Below are positions 18,724 through 27,114 of a stretch of 64,000 nucleotides of DNA, in pieces. The notes under the pieces were generated by a model. The model was not told the origin of the DNA, searched no databases, and was given only the letters and a program-made list of their open reading frames with translations. The DNA comes from Palsa-965 sp044448685 (GTDB taxonomy: Bacteria; Bacteroidota; Bacteroidia; Palsa-965): assembly GCA_044448685.1 (NCBI GenBank), contig JBIOHC010000012.1:28080-92079 (forward strand). Direction: 5' to 3'. Position 1 is the first letter of the stretch. Each line of letters begins with the position of its first letter. A program made the translations under genes and the position numbers.

Positions 18724-19371
18724 TTAATCCGGAGTTTGTATTTCCACCCCTACAAACCTCCCCTGGTGACCGAAACTTTGCCGGCCGGGTTTGATGCTGA
18801 TACGATTGGCTTGTATCCGGAAGTGTTTGACAAGCAAATAGCGTATCATACTGGCTCTTGCCAGCATAAGATCACGGGTGAGAGCGGGTTTTCCATTCAG
18901 TGTGGCGGGATAGTTCATAACGAATTCATCATCTCCGAAGGGTGCCCCCTTATCACCCGGATCTGTTCCTGTATTACCCGTCAGTGTCAAAGCAACAGCA
19001 GGATTGGAATGCATATACCGGGCCAGGGTTTTTAGTTTGGAGAGGGTATCTGTCAGATCTATTAAGGAATCGGAATTGGGATGAAATTGTACGCGGAGAC
19101 TGGAGGGGATATGCCTGTACAGGCTTGAGCAGGACGACGAAGTAAGCTGAAAATGCCGGAAATATTTACTCCTCAGGGCTCCGGTCCTGTTCATGAAGCG
19201 GCTTCCGGAAAAAGAATCCAGGTGAAGGGGTGTGACTCTTCTTTTATGCTGGAACTGATTCCTGTTTCCTGAAGGGTTATCAGTAAAAGAGAAACAGAAA
19301 CGGGATTCAGACCGGACATAATCTGAAAGATACAGAAATAAAATAAAGGTTAGCAACCGGGGCATGCCCAT
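18724..19371 (-). CDS. Secreted protein with OmpA-like C-terminal domain
   Basis: This is a 215-residue protein. A short hydrophobic N-terminus (MPRLLTFILFLYLSDYVRS) is a probable signal peptide. The last about 125 residues look like an OmpA/MotB peptidoglycan-binding domain: VQFHPNSDSL, a helix LSKLKTLARYMHSNPAVALTLTGNTGTD, then LARASMIRYLLVKHFRIQANRISIKPG. The usual NxxLSxxRA motif appears only as TRDLMLARASMIR, so binding residues are partly changed. No beta-barrel or lipobox is seen. Two possible ATG starts lie at 19371 and 19365. A periplasmic, cell-wall-associated role is inferred. Confidence 0.65.
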   Translation of the reverse strand: MGMPRLLTFILFLYLSDYVRSESRFCFSFTDNPSGNRNQFQHKRRVTPLHLDSFSGSRFMNRTGALRSKYFRHFQLTSSSCSSLYRHIPSSLRVQFHPNSDSLIDLTDTLSKLKTLARYMHSNPAVALTLTGNTGTDPGDKGAPFGDDEFVMNYPATLNGKPALTRDLMLARASMIRYLLVKHFRIQANRISIKPGRQSFGHQGRFVGVEIQTPD

Positions 19372-19431
19372 GGATCTTCTTTGGGAATCCGGAGCAAAAG
19401 CAATGCCAGGGGAGGAAAAGGCACGGAAACT

Positions 19432-19456
19432 AATCAGGTTCTAATTGCACCTGATT
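19432..19456 (-). terminator. Hairpin downstream of the dipeptidase gene
   Basis: A perfect 8-bp stem (AATCAGGT at 19432-19439, ACCTGATT at 19449-19456) with a 9-nt loop lies 15 nt after the dipeptidase stop. On the minus strand only a short T stretch (AGTTT) follows, so termination would be weak or the hairpin may protect the 3' end. Confidence 0.4.
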
Positions 19457-19470
19457 CGTTTCATGCAGCG

Positions 19471-20847
19471 TTATTTCTTTTTACTGTATTCAGCAAAATA
19501 TTTGTAGAACAAGGGTATGGTTTCAATTCCTTTCAGATAATTGAATACGCCATAATGCTCATTGGGACTGTGAATAGCATCAGAATCCAGTCCGAATCCC
19601 ATCAGGATCGATTTTAATCCAAGTACCTCCTCGAATAAAGCTACAATCGGAATACTTCCGCCTTCGCGCGCAGGAATTGGTTTTTTACCGAAGCTTTGTT
19701 CCATTGCCATACTCGCAGCTTTATAGGCTATTGTATCTGTAGGAACTACTACCGGGTTGCCTCCATGGTGGGGGCGGACAACAACTTTTACAGAAGCCGG
19801 AGCTATGCTTTCAAAATGCTTTTGAAAAAGAGCGGTAATGGTATCACTGTCCTGGCCCGGTACCAGACGCATGGAAATTTTTGCACAGGCTTTGGAAGGA
19901 AGCACCGTTTTGGCTCCTTCTCCTGTATACCCTCCCCAGATGCCATTCACATCAAGTGTCGGTCGGATTGAAGTGCGTTCACGTGTCGTATATCCTTTTT
20001 CACCCCATACATCGCCAATATCCAGGTGTTTTTTATAATCATCCAGGTTAAAAGGCGCCTTGTTCATTTCATCCCTTTCTTCTTTTGTCAAAGCCTTCAC
20101 ACCATCATAAAAACCAGGAATGGTAATATGGTTGTCTGCATCATGCAGCGAGGCTATCATTTTACAGAGTATATTAATCGGGTTGGCAACAGCCCCTCCG
20201 TATACGCCTGAGTGTAAATCGATATTAGGTCCTGTTACCTCCACTTCCACATAGGTGAGACCTCTCAAACCAACAGTTATGGAAGGAGTGTCATTGGCCA
20301 GGATGGAGGTGTCGGAAATAAGGATGACGTCAGCTTTGAGTTTTTCTTTGTTTTTCCGGATAAAGGGGCCCAGGTTGGATGAACCGATTTCTTCTTCCCC
20401 TTCAATCATGAATTTGATATTACAGGACAGGGTTCCTGTCTGCATCATGAGTTCGAAGGCTTTCACATGCATAAACATCTGCCCCTTATCATCACAGGAT
20501 CCACGTGCATAAATCCGTCCTTCTCTGATTTCGGGTTCAAAAGGAGGGCTGGTCCATAGTTCTATAGGATCGGCCGGTTGTACATCATAATGTCCGTAAA
20601 CGAGTACTGTCGGAAGACCGGGGTCAATGATCTTGTCTCCGTAAACCATCGGATGCCCTCCCGTAGGCATAATTTCCACATGTTCAGCTCCTGCGGCGAT
20701 GAGTTTCTCTTTTACCGCTTCAGCTGTGCGGACTACATCACCTGCATATTTAGGATCGGCACTCACAGAAGGGATACGCAGCAATCCGAATAGTTCATCA
20801 AGAAAACGTTGCTGATTGTTGTGGATGTAATCTTTAATTGTTTGCAT
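19471..20847 (-). CDS. M20-family dipeptidase
   Basis: This 458-residue cytosolic zinc aminoacyl-dipeptidase of the M20 family is close to CNDP/PepV-type enzymes. YGHYDVQPAD (about 85) supplies the first metal-binding His and Asp, GSCDDKGQ (about 116) the bridging Asp, and EGEEEIGS (about 149) the catalytic Glu pair. HSGVYGG and the final HSPNEHYG are also conserved. It would release amino acids from dipeptides or from carnosine-like compounds. The gene stands alone between the OmpA-like gene and the pseudogene region. Confidence 0.92.
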   Translation of the reverse strand: MQTIKDYIHNNQQRFLDELFGLLRIPSVSADPKYAGDVVRTAEAVKEKLIAAGAEHVEIMPTGGHPMVYGDKIIDPGLPTVLVYGHYDVQPADPIELWTSPPFEPEIREGRIYARGSCDDKGQMFMHVKAFELMMQTGTLSCNIKFMIEGEEEIGSSNLGPFIRKNKEKLKADVILISDTSILANDTPSITVGLRGLTYVEVEVTGPNIDLHSGVYGGAVANPINILCKMIASLHDADNHITIPGFYDGVKALTKEERDEMNKAPFNLDDYKKHLDIGDVWGEKGYTTRERTSIRPTLDVNGIWGGYTGEGAKTVLPSKACAKISMRLVPGQDSDTITALFQKHFESIAPASVKVVVRPHHGGNPVVVPTDTIAYKAASMAMEQSFGKKPIPAREGGSIPIVALFEEVLGLKSILMGFGLDSDAIHSPNEHYGVFNYLKGIETIPLFYKYFAEYSKKK

Positions 20848-21021
20848 AGGTGATGAGGTTAGATGTGGCTTCCGGTGTTTAAGCAGGAGCCGTTAATATC
20901 TGCTTAGAAGGGTCAAAGATGCGCAATAATTCCTTATCTGCCATGGGGCTGGGACCTCATACCAATATTTTTCAACGATTGATTGAATCAGTTAATGACT
21001 TGGATCATTATCTCAGCATAA
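20848..21021. other. Non-coding stretch upstream of the aminotransferase remnant
   Basis: There is no intact gene here. A CAAAGATG at about 20914-20921 is, on the minus strand, CATCTTTG, one base off the -7 consensus, and could serve the dipeptidase gene about 70 nt away. In the frame of the following remnant, 20941 onward reads PWGWDL before a stop; this faintly recalls the PWG segment of branched-chain aminotransferases but is too short to claim. Confidence 0.3.
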
Positions 21022-21318
21022 GAGGAAAATCCGGCCAACAAAGAAGATTCTGGAATAACACGTGACACACTTAATGACCTGGCAAAAGAGCGGGGTTTAA
21101 AAGTGGAAGAAGGAAAATATCTTCCGGCAGAACTGATGAAAGCCGGGTACGCATTTTTCTGCGGAACTGCAGCTGAGGTAGCTGGTATTGAGTCAGTTAA
21201 TCGTATCCCTTTCCGGACGAACTGAAACAAAACGCAGGGATATGCCCTGCAGAAAGCTTACATGGAGAGGGTAGCTGAACAAAGCATTCGAAAAATTAAG
21301 CCCTTTCGGGAAGATTGA
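21022..21318 (+). pseudogene. Decayed branched-chain aminotransferase (ilvE-like) C-terminal remnant
   Basis: In one frame, codons 21049-21222 read SGITRDTLNDLAKERGLKVE and, after a few residues, YLPAELMKAGYAFFCGTAAEVAGIESV. This matches the C-terminal half of class IV aminotransferases, whose consensus has PGITRD, LAKELGIEV, LYxADEVFxxGTAAEV and I-x-x-VD. A TGA at 21223 interrupts the frame, after which YALQKAYMERVAEQ (family: QxAYFxxxxGE) continues to a second TGA at 21316. About 95 codons of a normal length of about 300-360 remain; the N-terminal half with the PLP-binding lysine is missing, and no start or intact frame exists. It is a dead gene, formerly on the plus strand. Confidence 0.75.
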
Positions 21319-21749
21319 ATTTTCAAAGTCAGGTCTGGTTACTGTTACACGCCATAAGGCAGACTTTTGACAGGACAACACCCGTCCTGATTCGGGATCG
21401 GATAATACGGAGAGGGGAGATTAAAAAAAGCTGATCATAAATAGAATATCAGCTACGTATAAGTACCTAGGAAAAATACGTATTTATCAATTACTTAAGA
21501 ATGCCGGAATCATTATAATGAAATTAGTAGTTTGTCAATGAAATCAATATGTTCGACTCATAAGACAGGGTAATTAAGGGCTTCCGAACAGAAAGAATAG
21601 AGCCTAAGAGAGTTTGATTTCAGACAATATTAGAACCAAATTTGCGTATGTATTAATAGTCACACCGCTGAAAGGAATAACCCTCCTGAATCAACACTTA
21701 CCCCCGTTGATCACCGAGTAGGCAAAAATGTCTGTAGTTGGATTAACTT
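21319..21749. other. 430-nt non-coding stretch, AT-rich, unassigned
   Basis: No open frame of note, tRNA or known riboswitch pattern is recognised. It is more AT-rich than the surroundings and carries several short inverted repeats (for example TACGTATAAGTA near 21452). It may be degraded remainder of the aminotransferase locus. Its right end leads into a strong plus-strand terminator with a competing upstream pairing, so a small transcript cannot be excluded. Confidence 0.4.
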
Positions 21750-21782
21750 ACTCATCCGGTGGAGATCGGGTGAGTTTTTTTT
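21750..21782 (+). terminator. Intrinsic terminator on the plus strand with no gene in front
   Basis: ACTCATCC (21750-21757) pairs with GGGTGAGT (21768-21775) over 8 bp with one G-T pair, a 10-nt loop, and a run of eight T (21775-21782). It points away from the only neighbouring intact genes, which are on the minus strand. It must therefore end either a small RNA or a transcript left over from the dead aminotransferase locus. An upstream segment, 21713-21720, can pair with 21749-21760 instead. Confidence 0.6.
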
Positions 21783-21788
21783 GCCCCC

Positions 21789-23309
21789 TCAGACTAATAT
21801 ATTTCCATTCATTTCTGCTGGTATTTCTATGCCCATGATATGCAGTATTGTGGGAGCAAGATCGCCTAGTTTCCCGCTCTTAATTGCCTTATAATCAGGA
21901 TCTATTAATATACATGGAACAGGATTCATACTGTGTGCGGTATGGGGTGTTCCATCCGGATTAATCATATAATCTGCATTCCCGTGATCTGCAATAATGA
22001 TAAAGGAATAACCGCTTTTTTCTCCTGATTCCACAATACGTTTAACACATGTATCGACACATTCCAGGGCCTTAATCACTGCTTTTAATACCCCTGTATG
22101 CCCAACCATATCCGCATTTGCAAAATTCAGACAGACGAAATCCGTTTTTCCTTCATTCAGAACAGGCAGGATAGCCCGGGTAATCAATTCTGCACTCATC
22201 TCCGGCTGCAAATCATATGTGGCTACCTTAGGCGAGGGTATCAATATTCGCTCTTCTCCGGTAAATACTTTTTCCCTGCCCCCGTTAAAGAAAAAAGTAA
22301 CATGGGGGTATTTCTCAGTCTCCGCAATCCGGATCTGGGAACGTCCATTATTTGAAAGTACTTCCCCCAGGGTTTGGTTCAGATTATCTTTTTCATACAA
22401 TACTTTGATTCCCTTGAATTTTTCATCATAGGCTGTCATGGTCACATAATAAAGCGGGATTGTTTTCATCCCATACTCGGCCATATCCTCCTGGGTCAGA
22501 ACCTGGGTAATTTCCCTGCACCTGTCTGTACGGAAGTTGAAACAAATAACGACATCCCCTTCCTTCAGAAGTGCCAGAGGTTGATCCGCTTCATTTGTAA
22601 TAATTGCAGGTTGTATGAATTCATCCGTTACATTATCAGCATAGGAAGCTTTGATAGCATCAGCGGCAGTGTGGTATTTCCTCCCGGTTCCTTTTGTCAG
22701 CATATCATAGGCAAGTCTTACACGTTCCCATCGCTTATCCCTGTCCATCGCATAATACCGTCCTACAATGCTGGCAATACGCGCAGAAAGCGGGTGGATA
22801 TGTGCTTCCAGTTTTTCAATAAACCCTGCTCCGCTGTGAGGATCTGTGTCACGCCCATCGGTAAAGGCATGTATGAATACCTGTTGAAGACCTTGCTCCT
22901 GCGCAATATCGCATAGTTTATGCAGATGTTCCTGAGAGGCATGAACACCTCCGTCAGATACAAGGCCCATCAGATGAACCGCTTTGTTGTTTTTCCGGGC
23001 ATAATCAAATGCAGCAAGCAACGCTGTGTTCTTACCCAGCTTTCCTTCTCTTGCTTCTTTATTAATCCTGACCAGATCCTGATATACAACCCGTCCGGCA
23101 CCTATGTTCATATGTCCCACTTCACTGTTGCCCATCTGTCCTTCCGGCAAGCCGACCTGCTCCCCAAACGTACAAAGCGTGCTTGAAGGATGATTTTTCA
23201 GGAGCTGTCGGAAAAAAGGAATATTGGCTTGTGCCATGGCATCTGAATGAGATCCGTCACCAAGGCCCCATCCATCCAATATAAGAAGTGCAAGTTTTTT
23301 TGTATTCAT
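21789..23309 (-). CDS. gpmI: 2,3-bisphosphoglycerate-independent phosphoglycerate mutase
   Basis: This Mn-dependent glycolytic enzyme interconverts 3- and 2-phosphoglycerate. The N-terminus (LALLILDGWG, D12) and the phosphoserine site MGNSEVGHMNIGAGR (S62) are intact. So are the metal-binding segments DGRDTDPHSG, NFANADMVGHTG and IIADHGNADYM. The length of 506 residues is typical. Its start overlaps the stop of the histidine kinase gene by 4 nt (ATGA), so it is the second gene of a two-gene unit with that sensor. It ends 7 nt from the orphan plus-strand terminator. Confidence 0.96.
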   Translation of the reverse strand: MNTKKLALLILDGWGLGDGSHSDAMAQANIPFFRQLLKNHPSSTLCTFGEQVGLPEGQMGNSEVGHMNIGAGRVVYQDLVRINKEAREGKLGKNTALLAAFDYARKNNKAVHLMGLVSDGGVHASQEHLHKLCDIAQEQGLQQVFIHAFTDGRDTDPHSGAGFIEKLEAHIHPLSARIASIVGRYYAMDRDKRWERVRLAYDMLTKGTGRKYHTAADAIKASYADNVTDEFIQPAIITNEADQPLALLKEGDVVICFNFRTDRCREITQVLTQEDMAEYGMKTIPLYYVTMTAYDEKFKGIKVLYEKDNLNQTLGEVLSNNGRSQIRIAETEKYPHVTFFFNGGREKVFTGEERILIPSPKVATYDLQPEMSAELITRAILPVLNEGKTDFVCLNFANADMVGHTGVLKAVIKALECVDTCVKRIVESGEKSGYSFIIIADHGNADYMINPDGTPHTAHSMNPVPCILIDPDYKAIKSGKLGDLAPTILHIMGIEIPAEMNGNILV

Positions 23310-24292
23310 AAGGCAGTGGGTAAAACGAATTCAAAGATAGTGCCTTTCGGAAGATTATTTTTTACTGTCAGTGTTCCGCCATGCAGTTCACTCAGGTAGC
23401 TGGCAATATACAAGCCCAGTCCGGTACCACGCGTGCTTCTTGTTTCTTCATTCCCGGCCCGGTAAAATTTTTTGAAAATCAAACTCTTGTCTGTTTCACT
23501 GATCCCTATACCCTCATCGGTAACGGACAGCCTGATAAGCTGTTTGTCACGACTGAGGTTTACCAATACCAATGTTCCCGGGTCAGAATATTTCAATGCA
23601 TTTTCACAAAGATTCAGGAGAATGGATGGAAAACTGAACCTGTCAATATCAGCTGTTATGCCTTTTTGTGACCTGACTTCGATGTTCCGTCCGGGATGCT
23701 GGCTGCGGAACTTTTCCATAAGTGACTCAATGACTTCACTCAAATCAGTGTTTTCTTTGTGGAGCCGGAATGAGCTGTCATCTATTCTTGCCGCGAGCAG
23801 GATATTTTCCACAAGGGCATTCAGCCGGTCAATATCCGACATGGCTCCCTGGATGATCTGCTGTTGTTTGGGTTTATCAAGTTCGCGTACCGCAAGTGTC
23901 TCCATTTGTAACCGGGCAGAAGCCAGTGGAGAGCGCAATTCATGCGTGATGCTGAGAATAAAATTCTTTTGCTGCTTGTTCAATGCATGTTCCTTTCGGA
24001 AAGAAGAACGGGTAACGAAGATCCCGGAAATAAGCAATACAAAAAAGACCGTACCTTCTCCTGTTATCATGGCCCTGCGTATATGCAGCTTACTCTCGAG
24101 ATCATTCCCCAGCCGTGTTGTTTCAGCCGGGCCTGATGATTTAAACATGTTTAGCTCAGTTTTCAGATGATAAATTTCAGTATCAAGAGAAAACAACAGG
24201 TAAGACCACCAGCAGAATTGCACAACCACATAGGCCACAAGGACATAAAAGCCCAATAAGGGTCTGTTTTTTTTACGGGGAGTACGTAACAT
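23306..24292 (-). CDS. Sensor histidine kinase (orphan, PhoR/HK1 type)
   Basis: This is a 328-residue inner-membrane kinase. TM1 is about 13-36, a short periplasmic loop about 37-78, and TM2 about 79-95. The dimerisation/phosphoacceptor domain has ITHELRSPLAS with H117, and the catalytic ATPase domain has NLCENALKYS (N box), DEGIGI (G1) and GTGLGLYI (G2). There is no sensory domain of recognisable type between the TMs. No response regulator lies next to it; it is instead coupled by a 4-nt overlap to gpmI. On the minus strand a consensus -7 element lies 5 nt before its ATG. Confidence 0.93.
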   Translation of the reverse strand: MLRTPRKKNRPLLGFYVLVAYVVVQFCWWSYLLFSLDTEIYHLKTELNMFKSSGPAETTRLGNDLESKLHIRRAMITGEGTVFFVLLISGIFVTRSSFRKEHALNKQQKNFILSITHELRSPLASARLQMETLAVRELDKPKQQQIIQGAMSDIDRLNALVENILLAARIDDSSFRLHKENTDLSEVIESLMEKFRSQHPGRNIEVRSQKGITADIDRFSFPSILLNLCENALKYSDPGTLVLVNLSRDKQLIRLSVTDEGIGISETDKSLIFKKFYRAGNEETRSTRGTGLGLYIASYLSELHGGTLTVKNNLPKGTIFEFVLPTAL

Positions 24293-24297
24293 GCCTG

Positions 24298-24305
24298 CAA
24301 AGTTA
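24298..24305 (-). promoter_or_regulatory. -7 element with leaderless geometry (histidine kinase-gpmI unit)
   Basis: On the minus strand TAACTTTG, then CAGGC, then the ATG. It is an exact match to TAnnTTTG with a 5-nt spacer to the start codon, placing the expected transcription start at or next to the A of ATG. Confidence 0.5.
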
Positions 24306-24420
24306 GTTTTTTAGAGTTTTAACTAAAACCCCGGCCTTTGACCCGGATTTCGAATAAATTATTTACTTTAGGACCTTCTAGAACCTAATTTTTTGCACGA
24401 CTAACTTTAAAATCCTGGAA

Positions 24421-26037
24421 ATGAGAAAATTCATTACCTTTTTTGTGTCATTATCAGCCGTTATAAGCCTTGAACACGGAACCTGTACAGCCCAATCTGC
24501 TGCCCCCTCAACTGTGGCTCCTTTATTTGCAAATGATATAACCATTGAGCCAAATAGTCTGGCCAACCAACGGCATGTAAGGGTTGCAGCTGCATACAAT
24601 GGCTGGATGTTTGCCGCTTATATTGTTAATGACTCTGCATCCGGAAAAGGTGGTGTGGTTGTTCGTTATTCAAAAAACTGGGGTATCAATTGGATGCCTT
24701 TCAATAACTACCCTTATTACCGGCATTCACAATACAAGGCCTGTGATATTACCATTACAGGTTCGGATTCCAACCACCTCAATGTATTTATTGGTGATGT
24801 AAGAAAAGATCTGACTACCCATAAATATGAGGTTGAGGTTCAACGTTACAATGCCTATCATACGGCTTATGCACCGGTACCCGTATTTTTCAAGCAACTG
24901 GATTCAAATGCAGTGTATGATATGGCCCTGGCAAACGATTTTCATGAACCCTTTGCCAAAGATTCATTGTATAGCTTAGGCCTTGCTTATTCCCACAAAG
25001 GGGCAGGCAAAGACTCCATGCTGTTTGTGACAACAGAAAAAAAGCTGGGTGATAAATTTGGTAAGCCGGCCCTTGTAGGCCTTGCCAATCATTTGGGAAA
25101 AGTATCCCTGGCTTATATGCACAGTGCTTCCTCTAAAGGAGCCTATGCTGCTGCCTGGGAGGCATTTGATACGATAACTGCCACTTATGGGCATGTTCAG
25201 TATGCAAGAACCATTAAGAATCTGGATTCGGCCTGGACTATGCCGGTAAAGCTTGATACCCTTGTTCCTGCCACGGCCAACAAAACCAGGAGCCCGAGTA
25301 TTGCCTGTCAGAATAATGCTACTGATAATGACAGCACGGATGTAACGGCCGCTGTAACGTTCGACTGTTTTAACGGAACAGACAAGGATATTCTGGGTTA
25401 CTATAACAAACGGGCAGATTCAACCAATATCTGGAATTCTTTTTCCGTTATCAGCACGGCAAATAATGAAATAGAGTCGAATATTATTTATGATGCAGTG
25501 GCGAACAAGTTCGCAGTTACCTATTACGACTCCACAACAGGTGGACTTGTGTATGCCAACCAGGGAGCGCTTCTTCCTACCCCGAATGCCTGGAATGTTG
25601 TCAGCTTGCAATACAACAATAACACCACCAATTTGAAAGCCCCCTGGCCACGTGTGGTAATGAATGCGGTTACCAATAAGGCATTCTTCTCCTGGGTTAT
25701 GGATCCATCCAGTCATGATGGAGTAGTGCTTTGTGACGGAGAATACCTGTTTACAGGTATTGCTGAGCAAGAGATGGAAGGGTTGGTAATTGCCAGTCTG
25801 TATCCTAATCCGGCCAATAACAGCGCTGTGCTCCCCGTTTCATCCGATAAAGCCATGAATGTGCAAATCTCTTTATTCAATACCATGGGTCAGCTCATCA
25901 GTTCATCAAAGGAGTACCTTGGTGGCGGTGAACAGCTTCTTCTGATCAATACCTCCTTATGTGCTCCGGGGGTCTATTTATGCAGACTGGAAACTTCAGG
26001 AACGGTTATTACCCGTCGTCTTGTTGTTGAACACTAA
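24421..26037 (+). CDS. Secreted T9SS cargo protein, possible beta-propeller
   Basis: This 538-residue protein has an N-terminal signal peptide (about 1-24, ending TCTAQ) and a type A T9SS sorting domain at the C-terminus (about 455-538). That domain has the LYPNPANNSAVLPV, ISLFNTMGQLI and GVYLCRLETSGTVITRRLVV strands. The central region has weak BNR/Asp-box-like repeats (RYSKNWGINWMP) that suggest a sialidase-type beta-propeller, but no catalytic residues are identifiable. It should be exported across the outer membrane and attached or released. A near-consensus TAACTTTA lies 11 nt before the ATG, and a strong terminator follows it. Confidence 0.82.
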   Translation: MRKFITFFVSLSAVISLEHGTCTAQSAAPSTVAPLFANDITIEPNSLANQRHVRVAAAYNGWMFAAYIVNDSASGKGGVVVRYSKNWGINWMPFNNYPYYRHSQYKACDITITGSDSNHLNVFIGDVRKDLTTHKYEVEVQRYNAYHTAYAPVPVFFKQLDSNAVYDMALANDFHEPFAKDSLYSLGLAYSHKGAGKDSMLFVTTEKKLGDKFGKPALVGLANHLGKVSLAYMHSASSKGAYAAAWEAFDTITATYGHVQYARTIKNLDSAWTMPVKLDTLVPATANKTRSPSIACQNNATDNDSTDVTAAVTFDCFNGTDKDILGYYNKRADSTNIWNSFSVISTANNEIESNIIYDAVANKFAVTYYDSTTGGLVYANQGALLPTPNAWNVVSLQYNNNTTNLKAPWPRVVMNAVTNKAFFSWVMDPSSHDGVVLCDGEYLFTGIAEQEMEGLVIASLYPNPANNSAVLPVSSDKAMNVQISLFNTMGQLISSSKEYLGGGEQLLLINTSLCAPGVYLCRLETSGTVITRRLVVEH

Positions 26038-26054
26038 AAAAAATTCGAATGAAG

Positions 26055-26093
26055 AATACAAAACCGGGAGCAGACTTCCGGTTTTGTATTTTT
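26055..26093 (+). terminator. Strong intrinsic terminator after the T9SS cargo gene
   Basis: AATACAAAACCGG (26055-26067) pairs perfectly with CCGGTTTTGTATT (26078-26090) around a 10-nt loop, 18 nt after the stop, followed by TTT. The A-rich 5' arm and T-rich 3' arm could let it work in both directions. Confidence 0.8.
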
Positions 26094-26121
26094 AACTCAC
26101 ATGTTTAATACAGGATCAACA

Positions 26122-27057
26122 ATGAAAGCACATTGTATACTCGTACACGGAGGGGCTGGCACCATTCTGAAGAGCAACATGACACCGGAGCTGGAAACCC
26201 GATACCGTCAGGCTCTTCATAGAGCACTGGAAGAGGGAGATAAGTTACTGGACAAGGGAGGTTCAGCTATTGATGCCGTAGAGGCAGCAGTTATGATACT
26301 GGAAGATCACCCTTTGTTTAATGCCGGCAAAGGAAGTGTGTTTACACACGAAGGAAAGAATGAAATGGATGCCTCCATCATGTGTGGAAAAACCCTGAAA
26401 GCAGGTGCTGTTACCGGCCTGATGCATGTAAAGAACCCGGTACACCTGGCAAGAGAGGTGATGGAGCATTCAGAACATGTGTTTTTATGCGGAAGCGGTG
26501 CAGAGGAATTTGCAGGAAGCCGGAATCTGAAGCTGGAACCTGAATCCTATTTCTTCACTGAGGAACGTTATAACCAGCTGATGGCAATACGCGACACTGG
26601 AAAAACCCAGCTTGATCATACGGATAAACCATCGGAAAAAAAATTCGGGACGGTGGGTGCCGTTGCAATAGATAAAGAGGGCAACCTGGCCGCGTGTACG
26701 TCAACAGGAGGAATGACGAACAAAAGGTATGGAAGGGTAGGGGATACGCCTATGATCGGTGCAGGAACATATGCGAATAATAATTCCTGTGCGGTATCTT
26801 GTACCGGTCATGGTGAATTATTCATTCGTGCCGTAGTGGCCCATGATGTTTCCTGCCTGATGGAGTATGGACATAAAACTTTGAGAGAGGCTTGTGAAGA
26901 AGTGGTGAATATCAAGCTTGTTAATTTGGGAGGGGAAGGCGGACTGATAGCCATAGACCGTCAGGGTAATGCAGAGCTGGTATTCAATTCAGAAGGTATG
27001 TACAGGGGCATGAAGAAAGCGGGAGGAGACTTTGAAATAGAAATTTATAAAGACTAA
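26122..27057 (+). CDS. Isoaspartyl peptidase / plant-type L-asparaginase (Ntn hydrolase)
   Basis: This 311-residue precursor cleaves itself before a threonine to form the active alpha and beta subunits. It hydrolyses isoaspartyl dipeptides and asparagine. MKAHCILVHGGAGTI is the typical N-terminus; the nucleophile is T177 in KKFGTVGAVAIDKEGN, and GRVGDTPMIGAGTYA and SCTGHGE complete the substrate site. I chose ATG 26122, where the conserved strand begins; an in-frame ATG at 26101 sits beside the preceding terminator. Cyanophycinase lies next door, convergent, and its product beta-Asp-Arg is a known type of substrate for such enzymes. This suggests that it finishes cyanophycin breakdown here. 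Confidence 0.93.
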   Translation: MKAHCILVHGGAGTILKSNMTPELETRYRQALHRALEEGDKLLDKGGSAIDAVEAAVMILEDHPLFNAGKGSVFTHEGKNEMDASIMCGKTLKAGAVTGLMHVKNPVHLAREVMEHSEHVFLCGSGAEEFAGSRNLKLEPESYFFTEERYNQLMAIRDTGKTQLDHTDKPSEKKFGTVGAVAIDKEGNLAACTSTGGMTNKRYGRVGDTPMIGAGTYANNNSCAVSCTGHGELFIRAVVAHDVSCLMEYGHKTLREACEEVVNIKLVNLGGEGGLIAIDRQGNAELVFNSEGMYRGMKKAGGDFEIEIYKD

Positions 27058-27114
27058 AAAAAGAGCGTAGAAACAGTGCTGCCCCCTGTTTCTACGCTCT
27101 ACGCTCTACGCTCT
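27056..27114 (-). terminator. Convergent terminator: perfect 15-bp hairpin plus tandem 7-mers
   Basis: AGAGCGTAGAAACAG (27062-27076) pairs perfectly with CTGTTTCTACGCTCT (27086-27100). For the minus strand it is followed by seven T (complement of 27056-27062), an excellent terminator for cphB. On the plus side the 7-mer unit ACGCTCT is repeated three times in tandem (27094-27114), ending in the stop region of cphB. The plus-strand peptidase mRNA would also run into the hairpin. Confidence 0.8.

Noticed and set aside
20988..21230. 80-codon minus-strand frame in the intergenic region
   Set aside because: It is the complement of the aminotransferase remnant, whose plus-strand translation matches a known family.
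22374..22916. 180-codon plus-strand open frame
   Set aside because: Lies entirely antisense to gpmI, which has all catalytic motifs; the product has no recognisable features.
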